A DNA stretch of 64,000 nucleotides from Dendrophyllia cribrosa. Its lineage: Eukaryota; Cnidaria; Anthozoa; Scleractinia; Dendrophylliidae. The translations under genes and the position numbers were made by a program. Location of the stretch: the NCBI GenBank assembly GCA_024195265.1, contig JAJLRJ010000002.1:17932768-17996767 (forward strand), in the 5' to 3' direction. The notes beneath the pieces were generated by a model. That model saw only the letters and a list, made by a program, of their open reading frames with translations, made no database searches and was not told the origin of the DNA. Position 1 is the stretch's first letter. Each line of letters opens with the position of its first letter. This document shows positions 45,468 to 55,050 of the stretch, in pieces.

Positions 45468-48400
45468 TTATAGTTCTTCCTCTCGTTCAAGTTCTTCCAT
45501 TTCATTTTTAGTTATTTTTCTTCCATTACAGAGACATGCATTTCGCTGGGCCTCTTTGTAAGCCATACACCCTAAAGCAAATGACCCTGAATACATGAGG
45601 TCTGCAGACTTCTGACAAGCCTCTAGCTCTTCCTTAGGCAGTCGATTGCCAAGTCCTGTTAAGAGGCATTCATTGTCTAGACATGATTTAAAGTCTTCAT
45701 CACACTGAGTACGATCATTGTTACATGTGTCATAGCATATGTCATGAAGGTCACAGCATCTGGTAAAGCCAGAAAAGTGGGTTGTGTCAAGCTGAAAAAA
45801 AGGAACATAAAGAAATCAGTCCTTTGAGCCAACTATGAATATGAAAAGTTCTAAATAAAAGATTTTGCACACCTTCAGACCCTCCCCTCTCCTAGGTGTT
45901 TTGCTCCACCGACCCCCCACCCCCTGTGTCCACCTCCCCTCCCTCCTTCCAATGCTGTCTCCATTGCATTGGTAAGGCAGGTGACCATAACATATCACAG
46001 GTTCAATGTTAACAGTTGATCAAGTGAGCAATCATGTGATCGAATGAAATTTCTACCTAAATGCTACTCAACTCTTTGAACGCTTTGCATATTCATGAGT
46101 AAAAAAGGGCATCTAGGATGTCCGCTGGATGGCTACATGTGTGATTTTTGCTGTGCACTGGAAATACAACAATATTTATTTTTTAATTTACATCACCTGT
46201 ATGTTAGCCTCATAATTTCTAAGATGATCTGAGGTTGCTTGGTTTCACTCCATCCAGAAGGGAGTGAGAGTGAGCGACCTCAGACTGCCTGAGAATCAAG
46301 CAACCTATATGTTGTATATGTATGCAAAAAAAACAAACTAAAACTGTAAAGGCACACTACACTATCCCCTTGGTATGGCCTTTTTGCAGTTATAGTTTGT
46401 CTATGCAAAAAAACACTTGTTTAACTGTGGCTAAAGGCCTGGGGGGTACTCCGTATATTTTTGGAGGTGGTGTGCCTTTGGGACTCTGAAATCCTTACCC
46501 TATACCCAGGTTGGGGGGAGGGGGGGGAACTCTCATATAAAAATGACAGGGGTGTTCGTCTGACATTTTTGAAAAGCACCCTAAAAGGTACCAGAATCTT
46601 GTTTGATGGGCTTGGCTCAAATAAATTTTTACCCCCAAGAGGTACCAATTCTAAAACAAAACATGTCACAATAATTCTAACAGTAATTATTTTAAATTTT
46701 AGCACCCTAAGTGGTACCAATGTAAAATTTTTGATCCCCAAAAGGTAGGATGAGTACCTCTGTCATTTTTATATGGGAGCCCCCCCCCGGCCCTATACCA
46801 GACCACATTCAGCTGCATTTTGCAAGTTCCTTATTCTAGACAAGACACCAAAAATCCCTACTCTATCCCAGACTTGCTACTTTCCAGAAACTGAATTTTC
46901 ATACCACTGATCAACCTTGTACCCAGGATCTCTCATCTTCCCGCCCTCTGAGAGAAGGGGCTCCAGGGAGTGGGAAGATAAGAGATCCTGGGTACGAGGT
47001 TGACCACTGATCAGTTTCCTGGTAAATGATACCCTATTTTAGACCAAAACTCTCTGATTTCCATTCCCTATCTCAGACTAAACTGCTTGAAAACCATACT
47101 CTACACAGTGGCACATGCCAATATAGCTTATTATATGAGTACCCCCCTCCCCTGCTTAAGGTAAAGTTCAATGTTACCTTGATTCCCATGGAACCACATC
47201 CATCACTTGATGGTTTGTGCTTTGGATTAGCAAGCGGTTTATACCCTGTAAGAGGAACACCAATCTTAAATGCTTGATTATTCACAGGAATTATAACCTG
47301 CAAGCCCTGGTTGTTCAAAAGGTGGATAGTGCTATCCACCGGATAAATCACTATCCAGTGGATAACACAAAGGATTTTGTTAATACTTATCCACTGGATA
47401 GTGATTTATCGGGTGGAAAGTGCTAGCCACCTTTTGAAAACCCGGGGCCAGGCCAATTAGCAGGAAGAGGAGGACCCTGGGAACGAGGTTGCACCCCATG
47501 TTTTTTCTTTCTTTTTTCCGCGCAATTTATTACATAACTTGATCTGTGAAGGAGCAAAACGGAATAACATTCATTTGAAATTAAACCAAGGACATATGGA
47601 ATCAGTACTTCTTTTTTTCTGAATTGGAACACCAGCTGATTATGAAATCCCTAGCAGACATTTATATGATTGGCATAATATTTTCCTTGGCTGTGCATTT
47701 TCTGATGGGCTTTTTTGGTTGCCTCGTGCAGATAATCACAGTGGATTTGAAAACAAATTCTATGTTTTCTTAAAAATATCAGCTTGATTTTTATAACGTT
47801 TGTATTTTCATTAAATTATTGTAAATAATCACGACGTTGCAACACGAATAACCAGGTGAGTAAATGAATATTTTACTCTTTATGGCCAACCAATCAGAAT
47901 ACACCATGTCATCTCAATTAAAATACTAAGAGTAACTGCTGTGAACACAATGTTATGTTTCTATGTTTTGCTTAAAAAGTTTTGAAACTTATAATTACGA
48001 CCTAAAAAAATAACATGACTAGAACTAGAGTATTACTGAGTATTGATATATAGGCTGCTTAGATAAACTGTTTTTGAGAGATCGTTTCAGAAGATTGTTG
48101 TACACAGTGTTATGTAACACATCGCAAGATTTGATTCGCTGCCTGCAAGTAATTTTATAAAAGAAGTCTACACCGGCGAAAACAAATTATGATGTCTTTC
48201 ACTTCAACACGAGAACTTGTATTTCGGAAAATGTGTTGCTCATAATTCGGACTAAATTGGTAAGCTTAAGTCTTTATACTTCCTTTAATTTACAAAGCAA
48301 TTTTAGAAAAAACCTACCTTTTGGACATTTAAACACACAGTTGTCACCGCCGGCTAGCTGTCCCAAAATTTTTGCCAAATCTGCCAATCCGGGGCCATCA

Positions 48401-48471
48401 GATGCGATTACTGCTTCCAGAACGTACCCAAAAAATAATAAAGACAAGATTTTCCAGTGTTCTTGAGTCAT
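45468..48471 (-). CDS. PLA2G12: Group XII secretory phospholipase A2 (three exons)
   Basis: The exons on the minus strand are 48471-48318, 47245-47178 and 45791-45468, with phases 1 and 0, giving 181 residues (human PLA2G12A has 189). The enzyme family is secreted and contains a phospholipase A2 fold that hydrolyses the sn-2 ester of glycerophospholipids. A hydrophobic segment (residues 8-22, ILSLLFFGYVLEAVI) is a signal peptide. The divergent calcium loop is DGCGSMG (66-72). The catalytic block CCDLHDICYDTC (86-97) keeps His90 and Asp91. Cysteines continue through CDEDFKSCLDNEC, LGC and ACLC, and the protein ends in an acidic EREEEL. The joins were chosen because the alternative acceptor at 47297 would break phase. 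Group XII members often have weak lipase activity, so catalysis is not assured. Confidence 0.9.
46436..46793. repeat. Inverted repeat element with GGGGGTACTC ends
   Basis: The ends GGCCTGGGGGGTACTCC and GGGAGCCCCCCCCCGGCC are roughly inverted. Internal CTCATATAAAAATGACAGGG near 46532 is mirrored by CTGTCATTTTTATATGGGAG near 46760. GTACCAATTCTAAAA-type words link it to the block at 23629-23900. It lies in the second intron of the phospholipase gene. Confidence 0.65.
46920..47008. repeat. Short foldback
   Basis: ACCCAGGATCTCTCATCTTC and a right arm reading AAGATAAGAGATCCTGGGT pair around a GC-rich loop. It is about 90 bp in all and lies in the second intron of the phospholipase gene. Confidence 0.7.
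47304..47448. repeat. 145-bp palindromic MITE (GGTGGATAG-TATCCACC family)
   Basis: The arms begin GTTGTTCAAAAGGTGGATAG and end in a right arm with GCCACCTTTTGAAAAC. Nested palindromes such as GGTGGATAGTGCTATCCACC and ATCCAGTGGAT make the whole element self-complementary. It sits about 60 bp before the second phospholipase exon on the minus strand. Confidence 0.8.
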
Positions 48472-49354
48472 CTTACGGTTAAGCTCTTGATCGCACCGTG
48501 TTCAACTGAGTTTTTACGTGAACGCATGCCAAATGGGTACTTATTGGCAAATGGATCGCTGGCGCACATTTGAAAATTCCAGTTATGTTGGTTGCTTGTT
48601 TGTTTACTTCAATCAGCTCAGCAAATATATGTAACCTTATTAAAATCATTTAATTTCCTCACCGTAAAGCGTTTGATGTTTCATTGAAGCTAAGATCATA
48701 CACCCTATCCTTTTAATACATCAGGACTTTTATACAGTTATTCTCGAGTTATCATAGGGTATCATAGGGTTTTATACGCTACCAGTCTTCGATTTCTCGG
48801 CCGGTCCCCGTCAGTTGTTGCTAAAGGTCGCTAGTAGGATTCCCTGAGAAGTCAGTAGTTTCCCAAAGGGTGCATAGGGGAGCGTGATCGTAGACGTACC
48901 CCTCTGTTGCTATCCGGAGAAAATCAGGCGACCTATCAGGCGTGCAAAGTTTATAGTTTCAAATCCTGAAAGTCAACAGTGTGTGAACACCTTTCTCTGT
49001 TACTGTGTAAATTGTTTGCCATATTACCGGCAATTAGTGAGCATAATTTAGACTCAAGTTGTACCGATCCAAATTACTCGATACGGTGATCGCCCCTCAT
49101 CCCCCCAAAATCAAATCATTTGTAAACATTTTTAAAAACACAGCACATTTATAGAGAACCTAACAAACTTTAAAATAACTTTTGATATGGCGAATCAAAT
49201 CTAAAAGTTTTTTTCTAATTGAATCTATGTTTTTCTATACTAGAAACTTGCCTCTTTGAACGTTGCTAGCGTGATTATTTTTAGAAACCATTTCAATGTT
49301 TTCAGGGGTATTCCCTGTATAGCCAAATGAAATGATGATGCAATCGAACTCGGC

Positions 49355-49365
49355 TCTGATTGGTT
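49355..49365. promoter_or_regulatory. ATTGG (inverted CCAAT) box upstream of the E2 gene
   Basis: CTGATTGGTTC lies about 215 bp before the ATG of the conjugating-enzyme gene, in the 1.1-kb interval between two divergent genes. It is a plausible NF-Y site. The motif is common, so support is weak. Confidence 0.3.
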
Positions 49366-49574
49366 CTTGAAGCGGAATCATTTGCTGTTCACGTTCGCCG
49401 TTGCACCATCAAACACAAAATTTGCCGTGTTGGTGAAATTTCGATCTCTTAAAAGGCGAATTACCTAGTTTTGAGAGCATTTCATTTATAAATCTCTTAA
49501 AGTTAACTGTAAATGAAGGCTTTGTGAAGTGGGGTGAAAGATATAAACCACTAAATTTTAAAACACCGTTCAAA

Positions 49575-50435
49575 ATGTGCGGGATGGAAGGGATGTTGGC
49601 TAAAGACTTCCACAAGCTTATGAAGAGCATCGCGAGCTTTTCAAACAACCAGGCCGAAGTTAGCCACTACGAAGAAAATCTGGAATCGTTTAAAGTCGAG
49701 ATCCTTCCAAATGACGGTTTTTACTGCGGCGGAAAGTTCAACTTTGAGGTAACTCTCAATGATTATCCAAAGTCGGCCCCGAGTGTCACATGTGGCACAC
49801 AAATTTACCATCCAAACATTGACAACGACAATGGCGAAATTTGCTTGAATTTGTTCAGCGAATGGGAGGAGACAAACACTTTAGAAGACTGTGTTCAGGG
49901 ACTACTGCTTCTGTTGTACAACCCAAACTTGGACGATCCTCTGAGCCCGTTGTTTGATCCCGAATATGACAATAATTACGGTGATTTTGCTGAGAATGTA
50001 CGGCGATCTTTAGAAGGAGGCGAAGTGGATGGCTATACTTTTGAAAGAAATCTTGTTGAGGAAGATAAAAGAACATGCTCCAACGACGAATCGACCCATT
50101 GTCAAACAGAGGAAGTCCTGCCAGTCAGTCAAAATGATTCTGCACACGGCTCAGATACAGCTTTAAATGAACGTGGAGTCGTGAATGAAAATATTGACAA
50201 TACGTCCGAAGCAAACCCAACAACAAGAACACCAGACACAGAGTTGAACACGGCAGTAGTAACTGAGAGCACAGAGTCGAATACGACATTAGTAACTGAG
50301 AGCAGCGCAGAAACAAACGAAGACACTGATACGTCAAACTTGAATGAAAAATGCGAGGAGAGTGCAATTGACTTTATTTCAGGAAAAGTTCATCCGCACA
50401 GAACTGAAGACATCGTTGGGTGCCCATTGTTTTAA
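49575..50435 (+). CDS. Intronless UBE2M/UBE2F-like E2 conjugating enzyme with acidic tail and CaaX-like end
   Basis: A single-exon frame of 286 residues starts at the first ATG (49575, CAAAATG); the open frame extends upstream without another ATG. Residues 5-160 form an E2 fold: the DFHKLMKS helix, ILPNDGFYCGGKF, the HPN motif at 79-81 and active-site Cys90 in GEICLN. FAENVRRSLEGGEVDGYTFE closely follows the end of NEDD8 E2s (UBE2M and UBE2F). Such enzymes carry NEDD8 as a thioester to cullin RING ligases. The N-terminal extension that binds the NEDD8 E1 in UBE2M is missing. A Ser/Thr/Glu-rich tail (160-280) includes TES repeats, and the last four residues are CPLF, a CaaX-like prenylation signal. 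Ubiquitin rather than NEDD8 could be the cargo. The lack of introns suggests a retrocopy that has since diverged. Confidence 0.85.
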   Translation: MCGMEGMLAKDFHKLMKSIASFSNNQAEVSHYEENLESFKVEILPNDGFYCGGKFNFEVTLNDYPKSAPSVTCGTQIYHPNIDNDNGEICLNLFSEWEETNTLEDCVQGLLLLLYNPNLDDPLSPLFDPEYDNNYGDFAENVRRSLEGGEVDGYTFERNLVEEDKRTCSNDESTHCQTEEVLPVSQNDSAHGSDTALNERGVVNENIDNTSEANPTTRTPDTELNTAVVTESTESNTTLVTESSAETNEDTDTSNLNEKCEESAIDFISGKVHPHRTEDIVGCPLF

Positions 50436-51475
50436 CAAGAGCAATCGAGTTTTTTTATGATGAACAATCCATCAATTATCATTTATTATAGGAAAAAAAT
50501 ATTGGAAAAAAAAATGAAGAAAAGCATAAAAAATATAATAGACCAAGACTGGCCGACAAATGCTGTGAATAATTGTCCCCGAAATAGAATGTTATTTTTT
50601 TTTGTAATCATTTGCAATTATGTTCCACTTGCCAAAAACGGTACGCATGGACGGATTTAGATAAGAAATTTATATTTATCTAATGATAAGTTTGTTTACT
50701 AAACTGACAGCAGTTGACTGTTTTAATTTTTTATTTATTTATATAAATTTAAACAAACTGGACGTGATGTAAATAACTGTAGAAAAGAATTGGAAACTAA
50801 AATAATAATAATAAAAAACTGAATAATAATAAATGCAGGTGATGTATCTGTCCACTCATCTTTTTACAGAGCTCAGCAGAATGCACCGAGTATGAAAGTA
50901 TACTCTTACCACCTAAAACGAAATTGACAACGGGGTGGGTGTTATTAAGAAAGGGGCAGATAAAGACCATATCAGTCCGAGTCTACATATTTTTTTCTTA
51001 AGTTTCTAAAGGGAAGTATGAAGCCAAACAGGAATTTCCAGAGGGGAGGGGGGTTGAAACCAAAACATTTTCCACAGGGAGGTATGGATATTTTCTGGAA
51101 CAAGACAGTGGGTTTAGGGTACCCCTTCCCTGGGTGGCCCATAGAGAGGGAATAAGAAATATGAAAATGTTTCACAAAGAAAAATCCCAAAAACAAATGG
51201 TACCAAATTTATTGCAACAGCTAGAAGAGGTTTCACTTGAATTAATGGCATCACAGTGACCATGTACACGTTTTCATTTAACAGATTCAAAAGACAGAAC
51301 TTATATCATATATGTCTCCATAAATTGACTGTGAGAGTGAAATAGGTAATAAGAGACCAATAATCAGATGAAACTTAGATTTCTTCCCCAAAATGCTGTC
51401 TTAACTGTCAGGTACATTACCATAATATTAATATATCCTTCTAGTCAAATTGTCAAAAAATCATTAATATTCAAT
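50436..51475. other. 3' flank of the E2 gene; no further gene
   Basis: AATAAA motifs near 50810-50830 are candidate polyadenylation signals of the E2 gene. A copy of the 35-kb repeat family occurs at about 51195-51350 (CAAATGGTACC, CAGATTCAAAAGACAGAAC). Nothing else was recognised. Confidence 0.4.
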
Positions 51476-51625
51476 ACAGTTAAACCTCCACAAACAGACA
51501 CCTCCTGTAAACGGACACAGTCATATTGGTCCCAGCCACATACAAACCTCCCATATGCAAACACCCTTCTTAAGCAGACACTTTCTGGTCCCCGGTGGTG
51601 TCCATTTATGGAAGGTTTGACTGTA
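51476..51625. repeat. Inverted-repeat element, ACAGTTAAACCTCC ends
   Basis: ACAGTTAAACCTCC is mirrored by GGAAGGTTTGACTGT. GACAC and AAACACC words recur inside. A related fragment (GGGTGTCTGCTTAATA) lies near 52398. Confidence 0.65.
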
Positions 51626-51910
51626 CATTTTAATACCAATTTTAGGGTGTTTGATTGGATATGTTCTGGAATTGGTGTGAATTCATGAAATATCGCCACA
51701 TTGGTATACTGAGCTGCATGATGTGGACTAATCCTGATCCAACATTGATTTCATGGCAGTAAACATACAAAAGTACAGTCATGTGACTGAACTGTTCTAC
51801 TTACAGTCATAAAACACTTTCGCTGTTACAATTATATTTCTAAAGTCAAATAATCTTTATAAAAAAAATTCAGTTAATTGGGGCATAAAATGACCTTGAT
51901 AATGGATAGC

Positions 51911-52177
51911 ATCAGAAACCCATAAGTGGGTTGAAACGTGCAACTGTCTCTTGTACGCTTCTAAACAAGCTTCCCGCGATTATTCAATTTGCTAAGAAGT
52001 TGTTACAGCCATATTTGGAAAATCAAGATCAAAATATTAACCAATCAATTCGCTAGAACAACTTGCTTCCAATCTCGAGGGACCGAGGAGTTTCCAAATA
52101 TGGTACTAAGCAAAAAATGAATATTCGGAAGCTGTGAATGCGCGTTACACGTTTCAACCCACTTATGGGTTTCTGAT
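51911..52177. repeat. Inverted-repeat element, ATCAGAAACCCATAAG ends
   Basis: ATCAGAAACCCATAAGTGGG on the left is exactly mirrored by CCCACTTATGGGTTTCTGAT on the right, and the match continues through TTGAAACGTG. The total length is 267 bp. A TA or ATAG flank is possible but not decisive. Confidence 0.85.
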
Positions 52178-52506
52178 AGTATATTTTAACATGAAATTTT
52201 GCAGGATTTTGATAATTTTTTTTGCAATGTTAAGAGATCGATTCAATTTGTGAGGATTCAAGAAGTCCATGACACCTAAAATGCTTTCTTGTCAAGAATA
52301 ATATAATAGTACAAATATACAGCTGTGTTTTATGAAAGACAAACTAAAAAAGAGTAAGAAAATTTAGGGATCCAAGCAGCTGGTATCTCCACTTAATAGA
52401 GGGTGTCTGCTTAATATGGGGTCCGCTTAATACAGTTTTCACTGTTTTCACTATAATTGGTAATTTCTATTGATGATTGAAGTAAATTCAATAATTTCAA
52501 TTCTTT

Positions 52507-52688
52507 TAGCTTGTGAACAGGCTTCTTTTGGGGGAATTGGGTTAGGTTAAAATCGGCGAGCGAAGCGAGGACTGGGGAAGAGGGAAGGGTCGCCGCCCCT
52601 TCCCTCTTTCCCAGTCCGCGCTTGGCTCGCTTCGCTCGCCGATTTTAACCTAATCCAATTCCCCAAAAAGAAGCCTGTTCACAGGCTA
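52507..52688. mobile_element. 182-bp foldback element, TAGCCTG ends, exact 9-bp target duplication
   Basis: The element begins TAGCTTGTGAACAGGC and ends GCCTGTTCACAGGCTA. The arms pair almost to the middle, including AATCGGCGAGCGAAGCGAG. CAATTCTTT is present immediately before (52498-52506) and immediately after (52689-52697), an exact 9-bp target duplication. The ends match 3096-3184 and 53190-53426, defining one family. A 9-bp duplication is typical of Mutator-like transposons. Confidence 0.9.
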
Positions 52689-53080
52689 CAATTCTTTCCT
52701 CATAGATCATTAATCACAAAATATTAATTTAAACTTCAAAAAGTTTAAACCATTAATTTAAGACATGATGTATGCAGTTATTGGATTATGAAAACACAAT
52801 AATTACTGACAGAAGTTAACATGGCATCCAAACATAAAAACATTGTAGTACCCCTCACAGACCCTACTACTATATAAACACTAAAATTATAGAAACTTCA
52901 ATATTACATGTATAACTCGCCCACCCTCCCCTTTCACGGTTTGTTGTTAGAAAAATATTTTTTCAGTTTATTTAAAGTTGATGCCTTGGAAATATGCACT
53001 CCAAGCTTATTATAGTAACAGGTGCCACTACAGTAACAAATATGTCAAGACTGGTTAACAGTTCATTCAAGAGTATAGAC

Positions 53081-53533
53081 TAACCCTTCAACTCCTGAGG
53101 GTGCCAAAAATCAAATCATCCAAAATTTCTTGTGTAAAATATTGAAAAACAATAATTATTGGAAGCATGCAAAACTACTGCTGAGGAGGTAGCCTGCACA
53201 GCTGGTTTATTTATAGAGTGAAATTTCGAGGAAATGCGGGCGAGGGAAGCATGCAAAGGGGAGAGGTGGCGTTGATACAGTACTGTCATGTAATTAAATT
53301 GGGGGCGAAAATGGAAAACTGCATGGGTCTCCACTGCTGGTGCCTCCTCTCCCTTTCTCCCCTCATGAGTGTGCGCGTCATTGAAATTTCGCGCTATAAA
53401 TAAAGTGGCGCCTTCTATGCAGGCTACTGAAGAGGTTTCATTTGAATGGTCACACCATAGGATTTCTTTAAGACTCAAAAGTTAGAACAACACTCATTTC
53501 TCCATAATTGAATCTGGGAGTGGAAAGGTTAAC
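53081..53533 (-). repeat. Dispersed repeat copy split by a foldback element
   Basis: Starting TAACCCTTCAACTCC and ending GGAAAGGTTAA, this copy carries on the minus strand the unit amplified at 35 kb (plus-strand words ATGGTCACACCATAGGATTT and CAAAAGTTAGAAC). The continuous consensus is interrupted at 53190-53426 by the element described next. Confidence 0.75.
53190..53426. mobile_element. 237-bp TAGCCTG element inserted in an older repeat
   Basis: The ends are TAGCCTGCA and TGCAGGCTA. The flanks CTGAGGAGG (53181-53189) and CTGAAGAGG (53427-53435) match 8/9. Removing the element and one flank restores the CTGAAGAG sequence of the 35-kb repeat unit, which shows the insertion event directly. 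Inner words TTTATAGCGCGAAATTTC-like are shared with 8925-9150. Confidence 0.85.
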
Positions 53534-55050
53534 AAGCAGTACACAATGATCACTTGCAAAAACCTGCTCGTTTAGTAAAGAGTTCAAAATTCAAAATTAA
53601 AATAAAAAACACCACAATTTAAATTTTAATTGGATTAATGTGGGGCTTCCCAGGTGCATTCATGTGACAGGTTTTTCGCTGTTGGCATAATCTGTTTTCC
53701 AATGTCATCCTTTAATTTTCCTTTTTTTTTTCTTTACACCTCTTTCAAATATCCATCAGAATACAGTACATACAAGGTGTTTTAGTAAGAAAGTTAAAAA
53801 GTTTAAAAAAATTAACGACAAATTAAAATGTGGAAAAATATGGAAGATGTTTGGGAAATCGTCAAACTCTGACATGCCTGGGAAGTGAAGTCACGCAAAA
53901 ATCCAATTAAATTTGGGAACTTATAATTTATTGCAAACTATAAATTAAAATAATATTATTATTTATTTCATATATGTAAAACATTCAATTAAGAGTGGAT
54001 TATTAAGTACTGATTGAAATGAAATAGTGGCATCTAATTTTAATTAACAACTTCAATCATTAATGCACTATACGACAAAATACTATAAAAAGTTTGACCA
54101 TACATGTATAACAAACTGAATGAATATCATACATTGGCCGAGTGACCTATGAGTGGCATATGCTATGGCTCAGCATAAGGGGTGTATAGGAAATGTACCT
54201 TCTCCACAGTGGGAAAAATTTATTGCGGAATATTACATACAAAACTTGGTTTTAATGTTGTTTGAAATTCATTGATTGTCAATGATTGCAGGCGGTCCTT
54301 AAACTGCTTTTCAGTAGTATAACCTGAAAGAGTTGACCAATGTAATACCATTTTTTTTCCAGTTACTAGCAACAACTAAACTACATTGTACTCACACTAT
54401 TTTTGTCCACTTGTTTGTAGAACTAGGGAGGTTTAAGTTTTTCTTGCGAGACATCACCTTGACTATTACCTATTATAATTTTTTTTGTTTTTTTGAACTG
54501 TGAATAATTCACAGTATACTGTGGTATACTGCCTTTCACAACAATGTTCAAAAAGTCATGTGATCTGGACTCAATTTTACTGCTCATATAAATCAATATT
54601 GGTAGAAAAACTTGGGCTTTTAGTTTTATTCTTATAAATATAAACTAACAAGCTAATTATTAGCTTGTTTAAGTGACCTATTGGTACACTGATTAACCGT
54701 TTACATCTCTGATCTATGGTAATTTTATTATTTTGTAAATTGACTAAAAAAGTATAATTATTAATAGTAGCATGTATCTACATTATTTTCCTGTTGTCCT
54801 AAATAATATCATAGCATCCTAATGCAGGAATTCCACATGTCGATTATAACTCAGCTTGATATATGTAAAACACTACATTTTTGTGACCATAAAAAAACTA
54901 AAAGTCCGCCATGCAAACAAGAGAAACATCTCACAGTTTTGAAGTCCTTGCCAGTTCTTTTCAGACAGATGTCCAAGTTTCAAGTTCAAATCCAAATGAT
55001 GCTGTTATCAAACTTTATTTAAATTTTGTTTTAGCACGTTTTGTTTTCTC
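53534..55050. other. AT-rich interval before the PTEN 3' end; no gene
   Basis: A small inverted match (TAACAAGCTAATTATTAGCTTGTT near 54645) and A/T runs are present. TTTATT at 55014-55019 could serve as the minus-strand polyadenylation signal for PTEN, 32 bp after its stop. No coding exon was recognised. Confidence 0.35.

Noticed and set aside
46421..46741. 106-codon minus-strand frame and its plus-strand counterpart
   Set aside because: Both are translations of an inverted-repeat element within a phospholipase intron.
47073..47351. Longer second phospholipase exon starting at 47297
   Set aside because: Its phase does not fit the exon 1 donor; the internal acceptor at 47246 restores frame and the expected KCPKG-YKP spacing.
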